A stretch of DNA of 13,081 nt from Baffinella frigidus (lineage: Eukaryota > Cryptophyceae > Cryptomonadales > Baffinellaceae): positions 66,867 to 79,947 of the forward strand of contig MU646689.1 in NCBI GenBank assembly GCA_026770585.1, given 5' to 3'. Within the stretch, counting starts at the first letter, position 1, and every line of letters begins with the position of its first letter. The notes beneath the pieces are model-generated. The model did not search any database. It worked only from the letters and a program-made list of their open reading frames with translations, and was not told where the DNA came from. Both the position numbers and the translations under genes were made by a program. Of this stretch, positions 1 through 6,890 are shown in pieces.

Positions 1-86
1 ACCCCAAACCCCAAACCCCAAACCCCAAACCCCAAATCCCTACACCTTACACCCTACACCCTACACCCTAAACCCTGATCCCTAAA
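1..86. repeat. degenerate telomere-like repeats (C-rich strand)
   Basis: Runs of CCCCAAA, then CCCTACA, then CCCTAAA-type heptamers. The unit is a variant of the algal/plant telomere repeat CCCTAAA. Blocks of one variant follow each other, and the tract ends in non-repeat sequence after position 86, so this reads as an interstitial or eroded tract and not a clean chromosome end. Confidence 0.85.
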
Positions 87-600
87 ACAGGGCCCCGCGA
101 TGGCCCGCCGCCGTTCGGGTCAGCCGCTCTCATTCAAACATTGCTGTTACTATTTGTAGTAAGCATGACTATTACTAATAAGCATTATTATTTAATAGGC
201 ATTACTATTTTTTGTGTGTAGTAACTTTCATTGCACCGTCCGGCAGGCATGCAAACCGCATCTCCCCCACGCAACGACAATTACTACACAGAACAAGAAT
301 TAGTAATTGTAACGCGTACTAGTATTATTAATGCTTACTAGAATTAGTAAGAGTAATACTTACTACTATTAATAATGCTTACTAGAATTATTCTCCGGCA
401 GGCTGGTCGGAGGGCACGCAAACCGCATCTCCTGTCTCGCTATTACCGATTCTAGTAAGCACTACTATTACTAATAAGCATTACTATTACTAATAAGCAT
501 CACTATTCCTATTATAATACGGCCTCTTATGTGTAGTAATTTTCATTCTCCAGCAGGCTGGTCGGAGGGAACGAAAACCGCATCTCTTGTCTCGCGTACG
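87..600. repeat. AT-rich tandem repeat, about 155-bp unit, three copies
   Basis: A GC-rich core (ccggcagg ... aaaccgcatctc) occurs at 240, 395 and 550, exactly 155 bp apart. Copy 1 lacks 12 bases (ctggtcggaggg type) present in copies 2 and 3. Between cores lies simple AT-rich sequence built from attactaataagcattacta-like triplets, in which attagtaa and ttactaat words give much local self-complementarity. A phrase like gtgtagtaa(t/c)tttcatt precedes cores 1 and 3. No coding potential seen. It resembles a satellite-type repeat. Confidence 0.75.
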
Positions 601-605
601 CCCCC

Positions 606-812
606 CTAAACCATAAACCTAAACCCTAAACCTTGAACCCTAAACCCTGAAACCTAAATCCTAAACCTCTCGAACCCAACCCCCCCGTGACCTGAAATTT
701 ACACTTGAATCCTAAATCCTGAACCCTGAACCCTAAACCCTAAACTGTAAACCCTAAACCCTAAACCCTAAACCCTAAACCCTAAACCCTAAACCCTGAA
801 CCCTAAACCCTA
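606..812. repeat. telomere-like CCCTAAA tract
   Basis: Mostly CCCTAAA with CCCTGAA variants. The part from about 749 to 810 is close to perfect CCCTAAA. It ends abruptly at a CCCTAGGG junction at about 807-814 and is followed by non-repeat sequence. This is the most telomere-like block in the window, but sequence continues on both sides. Confidence 0.9.
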
Positions 813-972
813 GGGTCGGCCAGAATCCGACCAGGGATTTTGTGAATAACCCATAAGTCAATAATATGTAGGACCCTAAAGTAGGCACTACCACAGGAAC
901 ATTGGCTGGTCCTACGGATATCCTAACCGCTGCTCGGTCACAATCCGACAAAACATCCTTTGTAGCCCGCTG

Positions 973-1098
973 CCACGCCAGAGTCTTGGAAGGGGTCGCC
1001 AAAAGTCAATTTTCCCGCAAGGTGGTGGTTTTCAAACGTCAACAAGCGTCTCATGAGACGCTTTGAAAAAATTGACCCCCTCAAAGACTCTGGCGTGG
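973..1098. mobile_element. foldback / MITE-like element with 15-bp inverted ends
   Basis: The 15-mer ccacgccagagtctt at 973-987 is matched exactly in inverted orientation at 1084-1098. Near the centre is a perfect 20-bp palindrome (1044-1063, core gcgtctcatgagacgc). Imperfect pairing continues between the ends and the centre (gtcaatttt-like words). About 126 bp, no coding capacity. A non-autonomous foldback element is the simplest reading; target duplications were not resolved. Confidence 0.6.
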
Positions 1099-1342
1099 TG
1101 TGTGGTGACCTGGCATTTACACGCACGCACCACCACACTTTGATTCTGAATCCTCAACTCTGAAGCCTGAACCCTGAAGTGATGGCATCAACAAACGTCG
1201 CCCTCGATGCAGGTGGTCCCCAGCAGAGTGAAAGTACCTAGCCTCCGGGGGCGACGAGCGCGTGCTGCTCTCGGACATACCCCCACCGCGTCAGTTTAGG
1301 GTCACGGGGTACGCTTCACGGTTCAGGGTCTAGGGGCTAAAA

Positions 1343-1366
1343 CGTCTCTCTCTCGCTCTCTCTCTG

Positions 1367-1401
<35 letters not shown>

Positions 1402-1405
1402 CTGC
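1343..1405 (+). repeat. (TC)n microsatellite forming a polypyrimidine tract
   Basis: A long TC run ending tctgcag directly before WD40 copy B. Besides being a microsatellite it has the form of a splice-acceptor pyrimidine tract. Copy A has the same gcag/gtgg junction at 1209-1216 but no pyrimidine run before it. Confidence 0.8.
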
Positions 1406-1407
1406 AG

Positions 1408-1515
1408 GTGGTCTCCAGCAGAGGGAACCTATCTGGCGTCCGGGGGGGATCAGGGGATTGTGTTCTGGGACTGCGGGACACGGCACGTGCGCTGGGTGGC
1501 TGTCGTGGGACACAG
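1408..1515 (+). CDS. intact WD40 exon (36 codons, partial gene)
   Basis: Predicted exon of 108 nt between acceptor tctgcag/gtgg and donor ggacacag/gttatg. It starts with one base and ends with two bases of a codon, so it is symmetric and could be duplicated without breaking the frame. It encodes WSPAEGTYLASGGD, then QGIVFWDCGTRHVRW and VAVVGH: the WSP-x-G-x-YLASGG strand, the I-x-FWD end of a WD repeat, and the GH that begins the next one. This fits the WD40 family well. The rest of a propeller is not seen nearby in intact form. Confidence 0.55.
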
Positions 1516-1734
1516 GTTATGAGCCTTTCTTTATTGCTGTATACGTCTCGTCGTATGTGTATATGAGTCGTACTCGGCGTATATGTATATGAGTCGTATA
1601 CGTATCAGATGAGGGTGTAGGGGTTTCCAGGATTAGGGATTAGGGACGAGGTGGGGGGGGCTGGGACTGCGAGACAAAGCAAGTGCGCTGGGCTGCTGAC
1701 GTGGCCCACAGGTTTTGAACCGTCCGTGTGCTCC

Positions 1735-1878
1735 TAGGGACCGTCCGTGTGTTTAGGGTGTAGGGTGTAGGTTGTAGGGTTAACGGTTGGGGGGTCTGGA
1801 ATAGCGGTTTTGGGAATGCGGTGTAGGATTTGGGGTTCTGGGATTACGGTGTAGGGTTTAGGGTTCTGGGACTACGGT
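1735..1878. repeat. degenerate G-rich telomere-like repeats
   Basis: Variants of TTTAGGG such as TGTAGGG, TTTGGGG, GTTCTGGGA and ATTACGG, between WD40 copies C and D. The G-rich strand is the + strand here, opposite to the blocks at 1-86 and 606-812. Confidence 0.7.
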
Positions 1879-1922
1879 TCAGGGACGAGGGCGTGGTGCT
1901 CTGACGAAGCAAGTGCGATGGG

Positions 1923-2305
1923 TTTAGATGGACCTGCTCTGGGAGCAGGCATTTGACTTAAGACACTCATTATCAGGGGGGGTTGACTTAGGCGAAATGT
2001 TGTGGCTCAGAGTGAAGGGTCCCGCCGTTGCCGCAGGGAATTGTCTCGGAGCTCATCAGCAACTTCATGTGAAGTGGAAGGGAGCCGCGCGAGTCAAGTT
2101 CTGTGTACCAGGGGGCCTGATGTGATCCGAAAGGAAACATGGCCTTTCTGCAGGATAAGTTCCGGTGTCCGCCTATGTTGGGAGCTCGAAGAACCTAAAG
2201 GACCTAAATGGACTAAAGGACCTAAAGGTACTCTAGTTTTCGAAAAATGTCCCACATCGGTGCGGCGCGCGTCCTGATTTCCCCTTCAAAGCGAAGGAGG
2301 TGGAG
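1923..2305 (+). other. no recognisable gene; contains a dispersed-repeat copy
   Basis: Open frames at 1928-2125 and 2002-2277 show no family motif and overlap each other. From about 2140 to 2236 lies a diverged copy of the dispersed repeat called REP-A here (ctgcagg ... tatgttgggagctcgaa ... cctaaaggacctaaa), so the end of the second frame is repeat. I would not call a gene. Confidence 0.5.
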
Positions 2306-2420
2306 TTAGAATCCATCCGGAAAATGCTCGTATGAGCGGCCGACACGGGGTACAGTAGTGACACAATGCGTAGCATGTGTGGCGCTGACGCTGGTTGTTT
2401 GGCAATAAATTATCAATCTC
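2306..2420 (-). repeat. segment A of an inverted segmental duplication
   Basis: The reverse complement closely matches 8256-8371: both contain gagattg, then attgcc/attggc aaacaaccagcg, ctactgtaccccgtgtcggc, and end at tggattc. The two copies face each other. Both lie next to an element of MITE family F2. The open frames through them are not conserved in a way that suggests coding. Confidence 0.7.
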
Positions 2421-2447
2421 TCCCCTTCAAAGTGGCCAGCAGCCATA

Positions 2448-2548
2448 ACCCTCAAGTGGCCAGTAGCCAATACGCTCCTACCGTAGGGCATGCGTAGGAG
2501 CCTAGGACCTGTGGAGGATCAACTATGACCCCCTGGCCACTTAAGGGA
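2448..2548. mobile_element. MITE family F2, copy 1
   Basis: Left end accctcaagtggccag and right end ctggccacttaaggga form about 16-bp inverted repeats with two mismatches. TA stands directly outside each end (2446-2447 and 2549-2550), as expected for a TA target duplication. It sits beside bases 2421-2440 that themselves look like the end of another F2 copy. Interior carries ctaccgtagggc and cctaggacctg words shared by other MITEs in the window. Confidence 0.65.
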
Positions 2549-2761
2549 TACCCCCTAGGGTGGTGCGTGTCTTTTTCGCGAGTAACCCCTCCAGATGTAC
2601 CTCACTCACAAGAACCCCCCCCCCCGCGACCCAGCCCCCTAGGACCACAATAGGGTCCTAGGTATTCAAATCTTTTTCTTCCTCTTTCTTATTACTCTCG
2701 ATACAGGTCCTAGGTAGGCCCTTGAGCTTTGAGTGGAGTGATACAAAAGTCTATGAGCCTT
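2549..2761. other. decayed MITE pieces, no gene
   Basis: At 2563-2590 is one arm of family F3 (ggtggtgcgtgtc ... cgcgagtaacccc). At about 2596-2661 is an eroded family-M element (gtacctcactcacaagaa followed by a C run and cctaggaccacaatagggtcctagg-like interior). The remainder up to 2761 has nothing I recognise. Confidence 0.5.
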
Positions 2762-2834
2762 GACGCGTGTGTTCGGATCGCAACAAACCTGGCCACCTCA
2801 TTTTCCCTCCCGAGGAGGCCTTTGCTGTACTACG
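2762..2834 (-). repeat. segment B of the inverted segmental duplication
   Basis: Reverse complement matches 7751-7822 (gcaaaggcctcctcgggagg ... ggtttgttgc(a/g)atccgaa). With segment A the order is A-B here and B-A in the right copy, as expected of one larger inverted duplication. Similarity stops at the MITE that starts at 2838. Confidence 0.65.
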
Positions 2835-2837
2835 TGC

Positions 2838-2957
2838 ACAGGGGTACCTCGCTCATAAGAAAGCGCCCCCCCCCCCAGGACCATCATAGGGCCCTAGGCA
2901 TAGGGCCACCGTAGGGTCCTGGGGGTTGCACTTTTTTATGAGCGAGGTATCCCTGTA
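2838..2957. mobile_element. MITE family M, copy M1
   Basis: Ends are acaggggtacctcgctcat... and the inverted ...atgagcgaggtatccctgta, about 24 bp with one or two mismatches. Interior has a C run followed by self-complementary cctaggca/tagggtcctggg text. About 120 bp, non-coding. The frame reading GTSLIRK on one strand is only a translation of the inverted repeat. Confidence 0.75.
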
Positions 2958-3190
2958 GGGCCTAAACGCCAAAAAACTCAGTGCGCGCTGAAGAGGCAAA
3001 GAAGCTTGAAGCGGCCTGAAGCGGCTTGAGGGTGTACAGTGTAGCCTGTTTAGGGTTGAGCCTGAAGCGGTTGCTTGATCGGCTCGACTTTTTCCAGAAT
3101 CTTCACCGAAAAAGGCAGTCAGGAGCGCCTTACGTTGAGCTTCGCAAAATCCAAGGCTTCGTCTGAGCAGCACCTCCACCAGCCATTCCA
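2958..3190 (-). pseudogene. possible duplicated scraps of the TPR gene
   Basis: On the minus strand this interval contains taaggcgctcctgac (about 3117-3131), the same text that ends the neighbouring TPR gene (its stop codon lies in it, at 3348-3350), here in a different reading context. Just beyond, at 3206-3228, a stretch encodes FQDLPGH, close to FEDLPGH in exon 2 of that gene. Otherwise nothing is recognisable. The matches are short, so a partial duplication is only a suggestion. Confidence 0.3.
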
Positions 3191-3303
3191 AGTGGCTGAA
3201 ATAGTGCCCTGGAAGGTCTTGGAATTTACCTTGCATCGGAGTCGCATCCGACCCCGATGTCAAGGTAAATCGACAATGTTCCAGAGCACTATTTAAGCCA
3301 CCT
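3191..3303. repeat. long hairpin / foldback downstream of the TPR gene
   Basis: Outer arms agtggctgaaatagtg (from 3191) and cactatttaagccacct (to 3303) pair with few mismatches, and an inner pair atttaccttg/caaggtaaat with atcgg/ccgat continues toward a short loop near 3240-3251. The whole could fold into one hairpin of about 50 bp. It lies 45 bp past the stop codon of the TPR gene, so it may be in its 3' UTR. It could equally be a MITE. Confidence 0.5.
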
Positions 3304-3347
3304 CCAAGGGCTAGTGGCTAGCGGGAGGTGATGTGCACTCTACACTG

Positions 3348-4461
3348 TCAGGAGCGCCTTATCATGGCTTCGAGCGCCTTGAGATGCTCAACATTATCCA
3401 GAAGCGCCTGCGCCTCCTCGTCCTTGCCCTGCGCCTCGAGAACCGTGGCCATGTTGCGGTACGCCGTGGCTACAGAAGCGTCATCCACCCCGTGCGCCTT
3501 GACACTGATGTCGAGGCAGTTCCTGAAAAGGTCAAGCGCATCCTCGTGCTTTTCCTGCGATTGGTTCAGGGTTCAGGGTTCGGGGTTCAGGGTGCAGAGT
3601 GCAGGTTTCAGGGTTGAGGGTTGAGGGTTCGGGGTTCAGGGTTCAGGGTGCATGGGGTTAAGACGTTACCTGCGCGTGGAAGATGTAGGCCATGTTGGTA
3701 TACGCGGTGGCCACGTCAGGTGATCCGAGCTTAATCCAGATCGCGAGGCTCTTCTGGTGCAGCTCCAGCGCTATCTCGTACTTGCGCTGGGACGCGTGCA
3801 CGGCGCCCATGTTGTTGTAGGAGTTGGCCACGTCCCTGTGGTCCGGCCCGAGCACTTTGCATCTGATGGCCAGGCTCTTCTCGTACAGCTCCAGCGCCAT
3901 CTCGTGCTTGCCCTGGTGCAGGTAGACGCCGGCGATGTTGTTGTACGAGCTGGCCACATTATAGCTGGCCACATTATGTGGGATTGCGTGCTGCGGCCCG
4001 ACATCCGGTCCACTCAGTTCCTTGGTCCAGATGTCGATGCTCTTCTTGTACAGCTCCAGCGCCATCTCGTACTTGCCCTCCGACACGTACACTTTGGCCT
4101 TGTTGAAGCACGCGAAGGCCACGTCCTCGTGCCCTGGAAGATCTTCGAAATGTTTTTTCGGCCGCCCGCGCACCGCCATCCGCATGGCTCGGAGCGGTAG
4201 CAAACGTTTCGAAGACCCGTGCGGTGCGAGGCGCAGGGAGCACCGCAGCATGGTGGATGAGATGCCGCTGCTGCAGCGGGGGAGTGCGGTCAGGGCAAGG
4301 CAGCAGATACGGCGAGGGTCCTATGCGGCGGTCCGTTGCGCTTTCGGGGGGGGTGGCCGCGGGGCGTACCAGGGCGAGAGGGGGAGCGCCGCGGGTGGGG
4401 AGAACGCGGAAGCTGCGGCGATCAGCGCGAAGAGTAGGATCCACTGCTGCATGGGCCTCAT
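3348..4461 (-). CDS. kinesin-light-chain-like TPR protein with bipartite targeting sequence, three exons
   Basis: Predicted exons: 4461-4370, 4270-3670, 3554-3348 (900 nt, 299 residues). Both introns are GT-AG and the phases agree (phase 2, then phase 0). Residues 1-19 are a signal peptide (QQWILLFALIAAASA) ending at A-S-A/F, followed by a Pro/Ala then Ser/Arg-rich stretch to about residue 70 with no acidic residues, the form of plastid presequences in complex algae. About residues 80-295 hold five TPR units with a 42-residue period: SSYNNIAGVYLHQGKHEMAL and related SYNNMG, AYTNMA, AYRNMA and QGKDEEAQAL motifs. TPRs of this type bind protein partners; none can be named. No kinesin-light-chain coiled coil is present. 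The ATG at 4461 (context gccATGa) is chosen because it puts the hydrophobic segment at the N terminus; the frame is open upstream to 4560, but that part is dispersed repeat. The second intron is telomere-like repeat. An uncut plastid address versus secretion cannot be decided here. Confidence 0.75.
3555..3669 (-). other. intron 2 of the TPR gene, made of telomere-like repeats
   Basis: Donor gcgcag/gtaacg at 3670/3669 and acceptor aatcgcag/gaaaag at 3555/3554. Reading through gives a stop (TAA) within four codons, while splicing joins two halves of a TPR unit in frame (FHAQ to EKHEDAL). Almost the whole 115-nt intron is CCCTGAAC-type degenerate repeat on the gene strand, similar to the interstitial telomere-like tracts. 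Confidence 0.75.
4271..4369 (-). other. intron 1 of the TPR gene
   Basis: Donor ccctg/gtacgc at 4370/4369 and acceptor cccgctgcag at 4271, 99 nt, with a ccctgac branch-like word and a C/T-rich end. It removes the TAG at 4321-4323 that would otherwise stop the signal-peptide frame. A second AG three bases on (exon start 4267) is an equally good NAGNAG acceptor and would drop one residue. Confidence 0.55.
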
Positions 4462-4487
4462 GGCGGATTTGTTACGAGTGCCTCCGG

Positions 4488-4557
4488 ATTTTGTTGCACG
4501 GGTGCAATTTTGAGGTGCAATTTTGACCACTTTGGTTGGAGCCATTTGTTTTTTACG
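4488..4557 (+). repeat. dispersed repeat REP-B, copy 1
   Basis: Shares ggattttgttgca and accactttggttggagccat plus tttgtttt with 7019-7096 in the same orientation. It lies immediately upstream of the TPR gene, so the gene's promoter or 5' leader probably overlaps it. Confidence 0.7.
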
Positions 4558-4561
4558 CATA

Positions 4562-4793
4562 TGGACCTAAATGGTCTACCTGATTTCAACCATGAGGAAC
4601 TGTAGATCCCCTTGTTTCAACTCACCCCCCCACATAATCCCCTTTCACCTTGTGGGGTATTCGTGATTGAAGCTCTTAAACTTCAACCATGGGATACCAT
4701 GAGCCTCAAAGGAAGCTGACTTGGGTTCGGTGCGTGTAAGTGAGCATGGGAGCGATATCGCATACCTTCACCCACCCCAACAGAACCACCCTG
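4562..4793. other. no feature recognised
   Basis: Mixed composition, with a C run at 4625-4631 and no open frame showing a family motif. It borders repeats on both sides. Nothing to annotate. Confidence 0.5.
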
Positions 4794-4932
4794 TATCCCC
4801 TCCTCACGAGCCTCTGCACTGGAGAGCGAAACGCGATCCGAAAGCAAAAATGCTTTCTCTGCAGTCCTTTCTACGGAAGGGCGTGTCGTTGGCATATGTT
4901 GGGAGCATTTAAAACCTAAAGGACCTAAAGGT
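4794..4932 (+). repeat. dispersed repeat REP-A, long copy
   Basis: About 135 bp closely matching 7301-7450 in the same orientation: tatcccctc, cacgagcct, gcaaaaatgctttctctgca, ctttctacggaagggcgtgt, cgttgg, then tgttgggag and cctaaaggacctaaagg. The last words occur alone at several other places, so the family is often truncated. No coding capacity and no clear terminal repeats. Confidence 0.75.
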
Positions 4933-4950
4933 GCCGCCTACTCTTGCAAA

Positions 4951-5450
4951 GAGGAAGTCTCAAAATTCTTGGACACGACACTAAAATTACTTGTAGGTTA
5001 CCTTTTGACGAATTTTTGGTCACGTCCTGGTGAAAATTGCCTTTTGAGGAGAAAATGGCTCAAAAGTATGCGACACCAGAGTGTCGCGAACTTTTTGACA
5101 CTTCCCCTGGGGCTTTTCAGTAGTATGTTGGGAGCTCGAAGAACCTAAAGGACCTAAAACAATTGTAAAAAGCGATGGCTCCAACAGATTACCATTTCCT
5201 GGGTGTTGATTTGTTGACCAAAATTCTAGGGTATGCGCTCGCGCCCCTCTTTGGGGTAACTCGCATACCTGTAACTACTGAACAGCCCCAGGGGAAGTGT
5301 CAAAAAGTAGCGGACACTCTGGTGTCCTATACTTTTGAGCCATTTTCTCCTCAAAAGGCAATTTTCACCCCCAAGGACGTGACCAAAATTCGTCAAAAGG
5401 TAACCTACAAGTAATTTTAGTGTCATGTCCAAGAATTTTGAGACTTCCTC
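4951..5450. repeat. long inverted repeat, arms about 176 bp, 148-bp spacer
   Basis: Arms 4951-5125 and 5274-5450 are reverse complements at roughly 90-95 percent by eye, with small indels (a T run near 5014, a few G near the middle). Arms begin gaggaagtctcaaaattctt and end ggctttcagtagt-like. The spacer 5126-5273 holds a short REP-A piece, a gatggctccaac word (inverted REP-B text) and a hairpin (5230-5269) with gtatgcg/cgcatac and cccc/gggg steps. Open frames across both arms are mirror shadows. Could be a foldback transposon or an inverted duplication; ends show no clear target duplication. Confidence 0.75.
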
Positions 5451-5579
5451 TGGGGCTTTGCAGTAGAAACCACCCCCTAGACGGTTCTGTCTGGTAGAAG
5501 CTCGTTCTACGGAACCGCCAGGTGTCCGGCTATGGTGGGATTGGATCAAGCCTAAAGGTCCTAAAGGTCCTCAGGTAAT
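5451..5579. repeat. flank of the inverted repeat plus REP-A fragment
   Basis: Begins with tggggctttgcagtag, a near-direct copy of the sequence ending the left arm (5108-5123), and from about 5529 has a diverged REP-A tail (tatggtgggattgga ... cctaaaggtcctaaagg). An inverted gaagctcgttc-type word lies between. No gene. Confidence 0.5.
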
Positions 5580-6177
5580 CTGACGCCAAAAGTGGACGAA
5601 TTCCCCCTGAAATCCAAGAAAGTGACTTTTGCGATTGCTCCACGTCTGACCGCGCCAGTTCACAAGACCGCGCCAGGTCACAAATTTCATTTTCATACAC
5701 ACTCGTTCGCGCTAAAAGTGTTTAGGCGGCTTATCGTGGTACAGATTTTTTAAATTCCGCCAGCAAAGAGCTTTAATTCCCAACACTTTTGGCGTGTTTC
5801 CCGTCTAGAATCAACTTTACTCGAACATCATGAAGTAAAATCAAAATTCGTTCAAATTTCGACTCGACTTCTGCCCTGGCATGGCTAGTAAGGGTTTATT
5901 TGGGCATTTCCATGCTAACTCCAATGTTTCAAACCCAATCAAATTCTCGATTTGATTTCAATGGAAATTACTGCGCACTTTTTCACCCATGTGGAATGTC
6001 CTGTCTTTTTCAGGACTTTAGTCCATCTATTCGAAAAATCAGTACCACGAAACCGAGTTAACTAACCTGGTTCAAAGTTCTCGCTCAGCCAGCATTTGGG
6101 TGTTACCAATTCGTCCCAAGTCGCTCGACAGCCCGTGCACTTAATCCCATCGATGGGCACATTCCGTTTCCATCAGC
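5580..6177. other. unique-looking sequence, no gene recognised
   Basis: About 600 bp with short frames only. Small items: a duplicated 18-mer gaccgcgccag(t/g)tcacaa at 5648-5683, and a 7-bp-stem hairpin aatcaaa/tttgatt at 5937-5957. Composition is more AT-rich than the MITE regions. It may be single-copy intergenic DNA. Confidence 0.5.
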
Positions 6178-6388
6178 CCCTAAACCCTAAACCTTAAACC
6201 CTAAACCTTAAACTCTACACCCTACACCCTACACCCTACACCCTACACCCTACACCCCAAACCCTACACCCCAAACCCTAAACCCCAAATCCTAAACCCT
6301 TACCCCTTACCCATTACCCCCAAACTCTAAACTCTAAACCCCAAACCCCTCACCCTAAACCCTAAACCCTAAACCCTAAACCCTAAAC
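6178..6388. repeat. telomere-like CCCTAAA/CCCTACA tract
   Basis: Blocks of CCCTAAA, CCCTACA, CCCCAAA and CCTTACC variants ending with five nearly perfect CCCTAAA units. C-rich on the + strand, like the blocks at 1-86 and 606-812. Confidence 0.85.
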
Positions 6389-6597
6389 ACTAATATGAGG
6401 ACGCGCACCGCTTTAGAGTCCTACGGAAGGCCTCATCCTAGGAGCCTAGGAGCACTCGAGGGGTGGTGTACCCTAAAGCCTAAAGCCTAAAGCCTAAAAC
6501 CCTTGATCCTAACGTATTGTGATTCTCGAGGAACTACATGTAAGGGGGTTCCTCGCGAGTAAGGACACGCATCACACTAGGCTTCTACGGTACATGT
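6389..6597. other. family F3 MITE remnants around a short heptamer array
   Basis: F3-like arms: ggacgcgcaccgc near 6400 and cgcgagtaaggacacgcatc near 6553. Between them, 6472-6500 has CCTAAAG repeated about four times. Interior words cctaggagcctaggagc are shared with the F3 element at 8664-8788. No coding frame of note. Confidence 0.45.
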
Positions 6598-6766
6598 CCA
6601 CCAACCCTCACTGAAGGACCAAATCGATTCATTTACTGTTCCCAAAAGTTGGTTTTGCACCAAGATTGGGACCTAAGTTGACACAGAGACCCGAGATCTG
6701 GGGTCTCTGCAAGGTGAATCTGAGGTATGAAATTCGACGATTTGGTCTTTTCGTGAGGGTTGGTGG
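6598..6766. mobile_element. MITE with 29-bp terminal inverted repeats
   Basis: Left end ccaccaaccctcac (6598-6611) plus gaccaaatcg (6617-6626) match inverted gtgagggttggtgg (6753-6766) and cgatttggtc (6738-6747), with equal 5-bp gaps, so about 26 of 29 positions pair. The centre has a perfect 9-bp stem cagagaccc/gggtctctg (6684-6709). 169 bp, non-coding. The ends differ from families M, F2 and F3. The next MITE begins 2 bp further on. Confidence 0.65.
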
Positions 6767-6768
6767 GC

Positions 6769-6890
6769 ACAGGGATACCTCGCTCATAAGGAGCCGCGCC
6801 CCCTCCCCTAGGACCACAGTAGGGCTATAGGTATAGGCCTACTCTAGGGCCCTAGGGGGGTGCACCTCCTCATGAGCGAGGTGACTCTGT
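6769..6890. mobile_element. MITE family M, copy M2
   Basis: Ends cacagggatacctcgctcat and the inverted atgagcgaggtgactctgta, with the usual C run and gggccctagggg interior. Its right TA (6889-6890) is also the left TA of M3, so the two copies abut head to tail. Confidence 0.7.

Larger units (their letters stand above)
1213..1922 (+). pseudogene. WD40-repeat gene remnant, four repeat copies
   Basis: Four pieces in the same orientation encode WD40-repeat text. Copy A (1213-1276) reads WSPAE, a TGA stop, then KYLASGGDERVLLSD, with Ser where the WD tryptophan should be. Copy B (1408-1515) is intact. Copy C (about 1643-1711) keeps a GACGAG start, then WDCETKQVRWAADVAH and a GT splice donor. Copy D (about 1879-1922) keeps GDEGVVL and then loses frame at the WD. 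WD40 proteins form beta-propeller scaffolds; a partner cannot be named. The stop, the lost WD and the indels make the locus as a whole a pseudogene, though copy B alone could still be used as an exon. Introns between copies hold a (TC)n tract and degenerate telomere-like repeats. Confidence 0.7.

Noticed and set aside
606-812. A true chromosome end
   Set aside because: The CCCTAAA tract is interstitial, imperfect, and continues into other DNA on both sides; the window edges are not clean telomere either.
1928-2125. 65-residue plus-strand frame after the last WD40 copy
   Set aside because: No WD40 or other motif; overlaps another frame of equal quality; could not be tied to the WD40 copies.
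2853-3263. 136-residue minus-strand open frame
   Set aside because: Its C-terminal part is MITE M1 and its N-terminal part is the 3191-3303 hairpin; only a short scrap resembles the TPR gene.
3757-4200. 147-residue plus-strand open frame
   Set aside because: Antisense shadow of TPR exon 2, whose minus-strand reading shows the conserved TPR motifs.
3974-4444. 156-residue minus-strand open frame
   Set aside because: A different frame over exon 1, intron 1 and exon 2 of the TPR gene; it has no motif and destroys the TPR reading.
5175-5549. Open frames on both strands through the long inverted repeat
   Set aside because: Mirror-image readings of the two arms, without family motifs and without codon conservation between arms.
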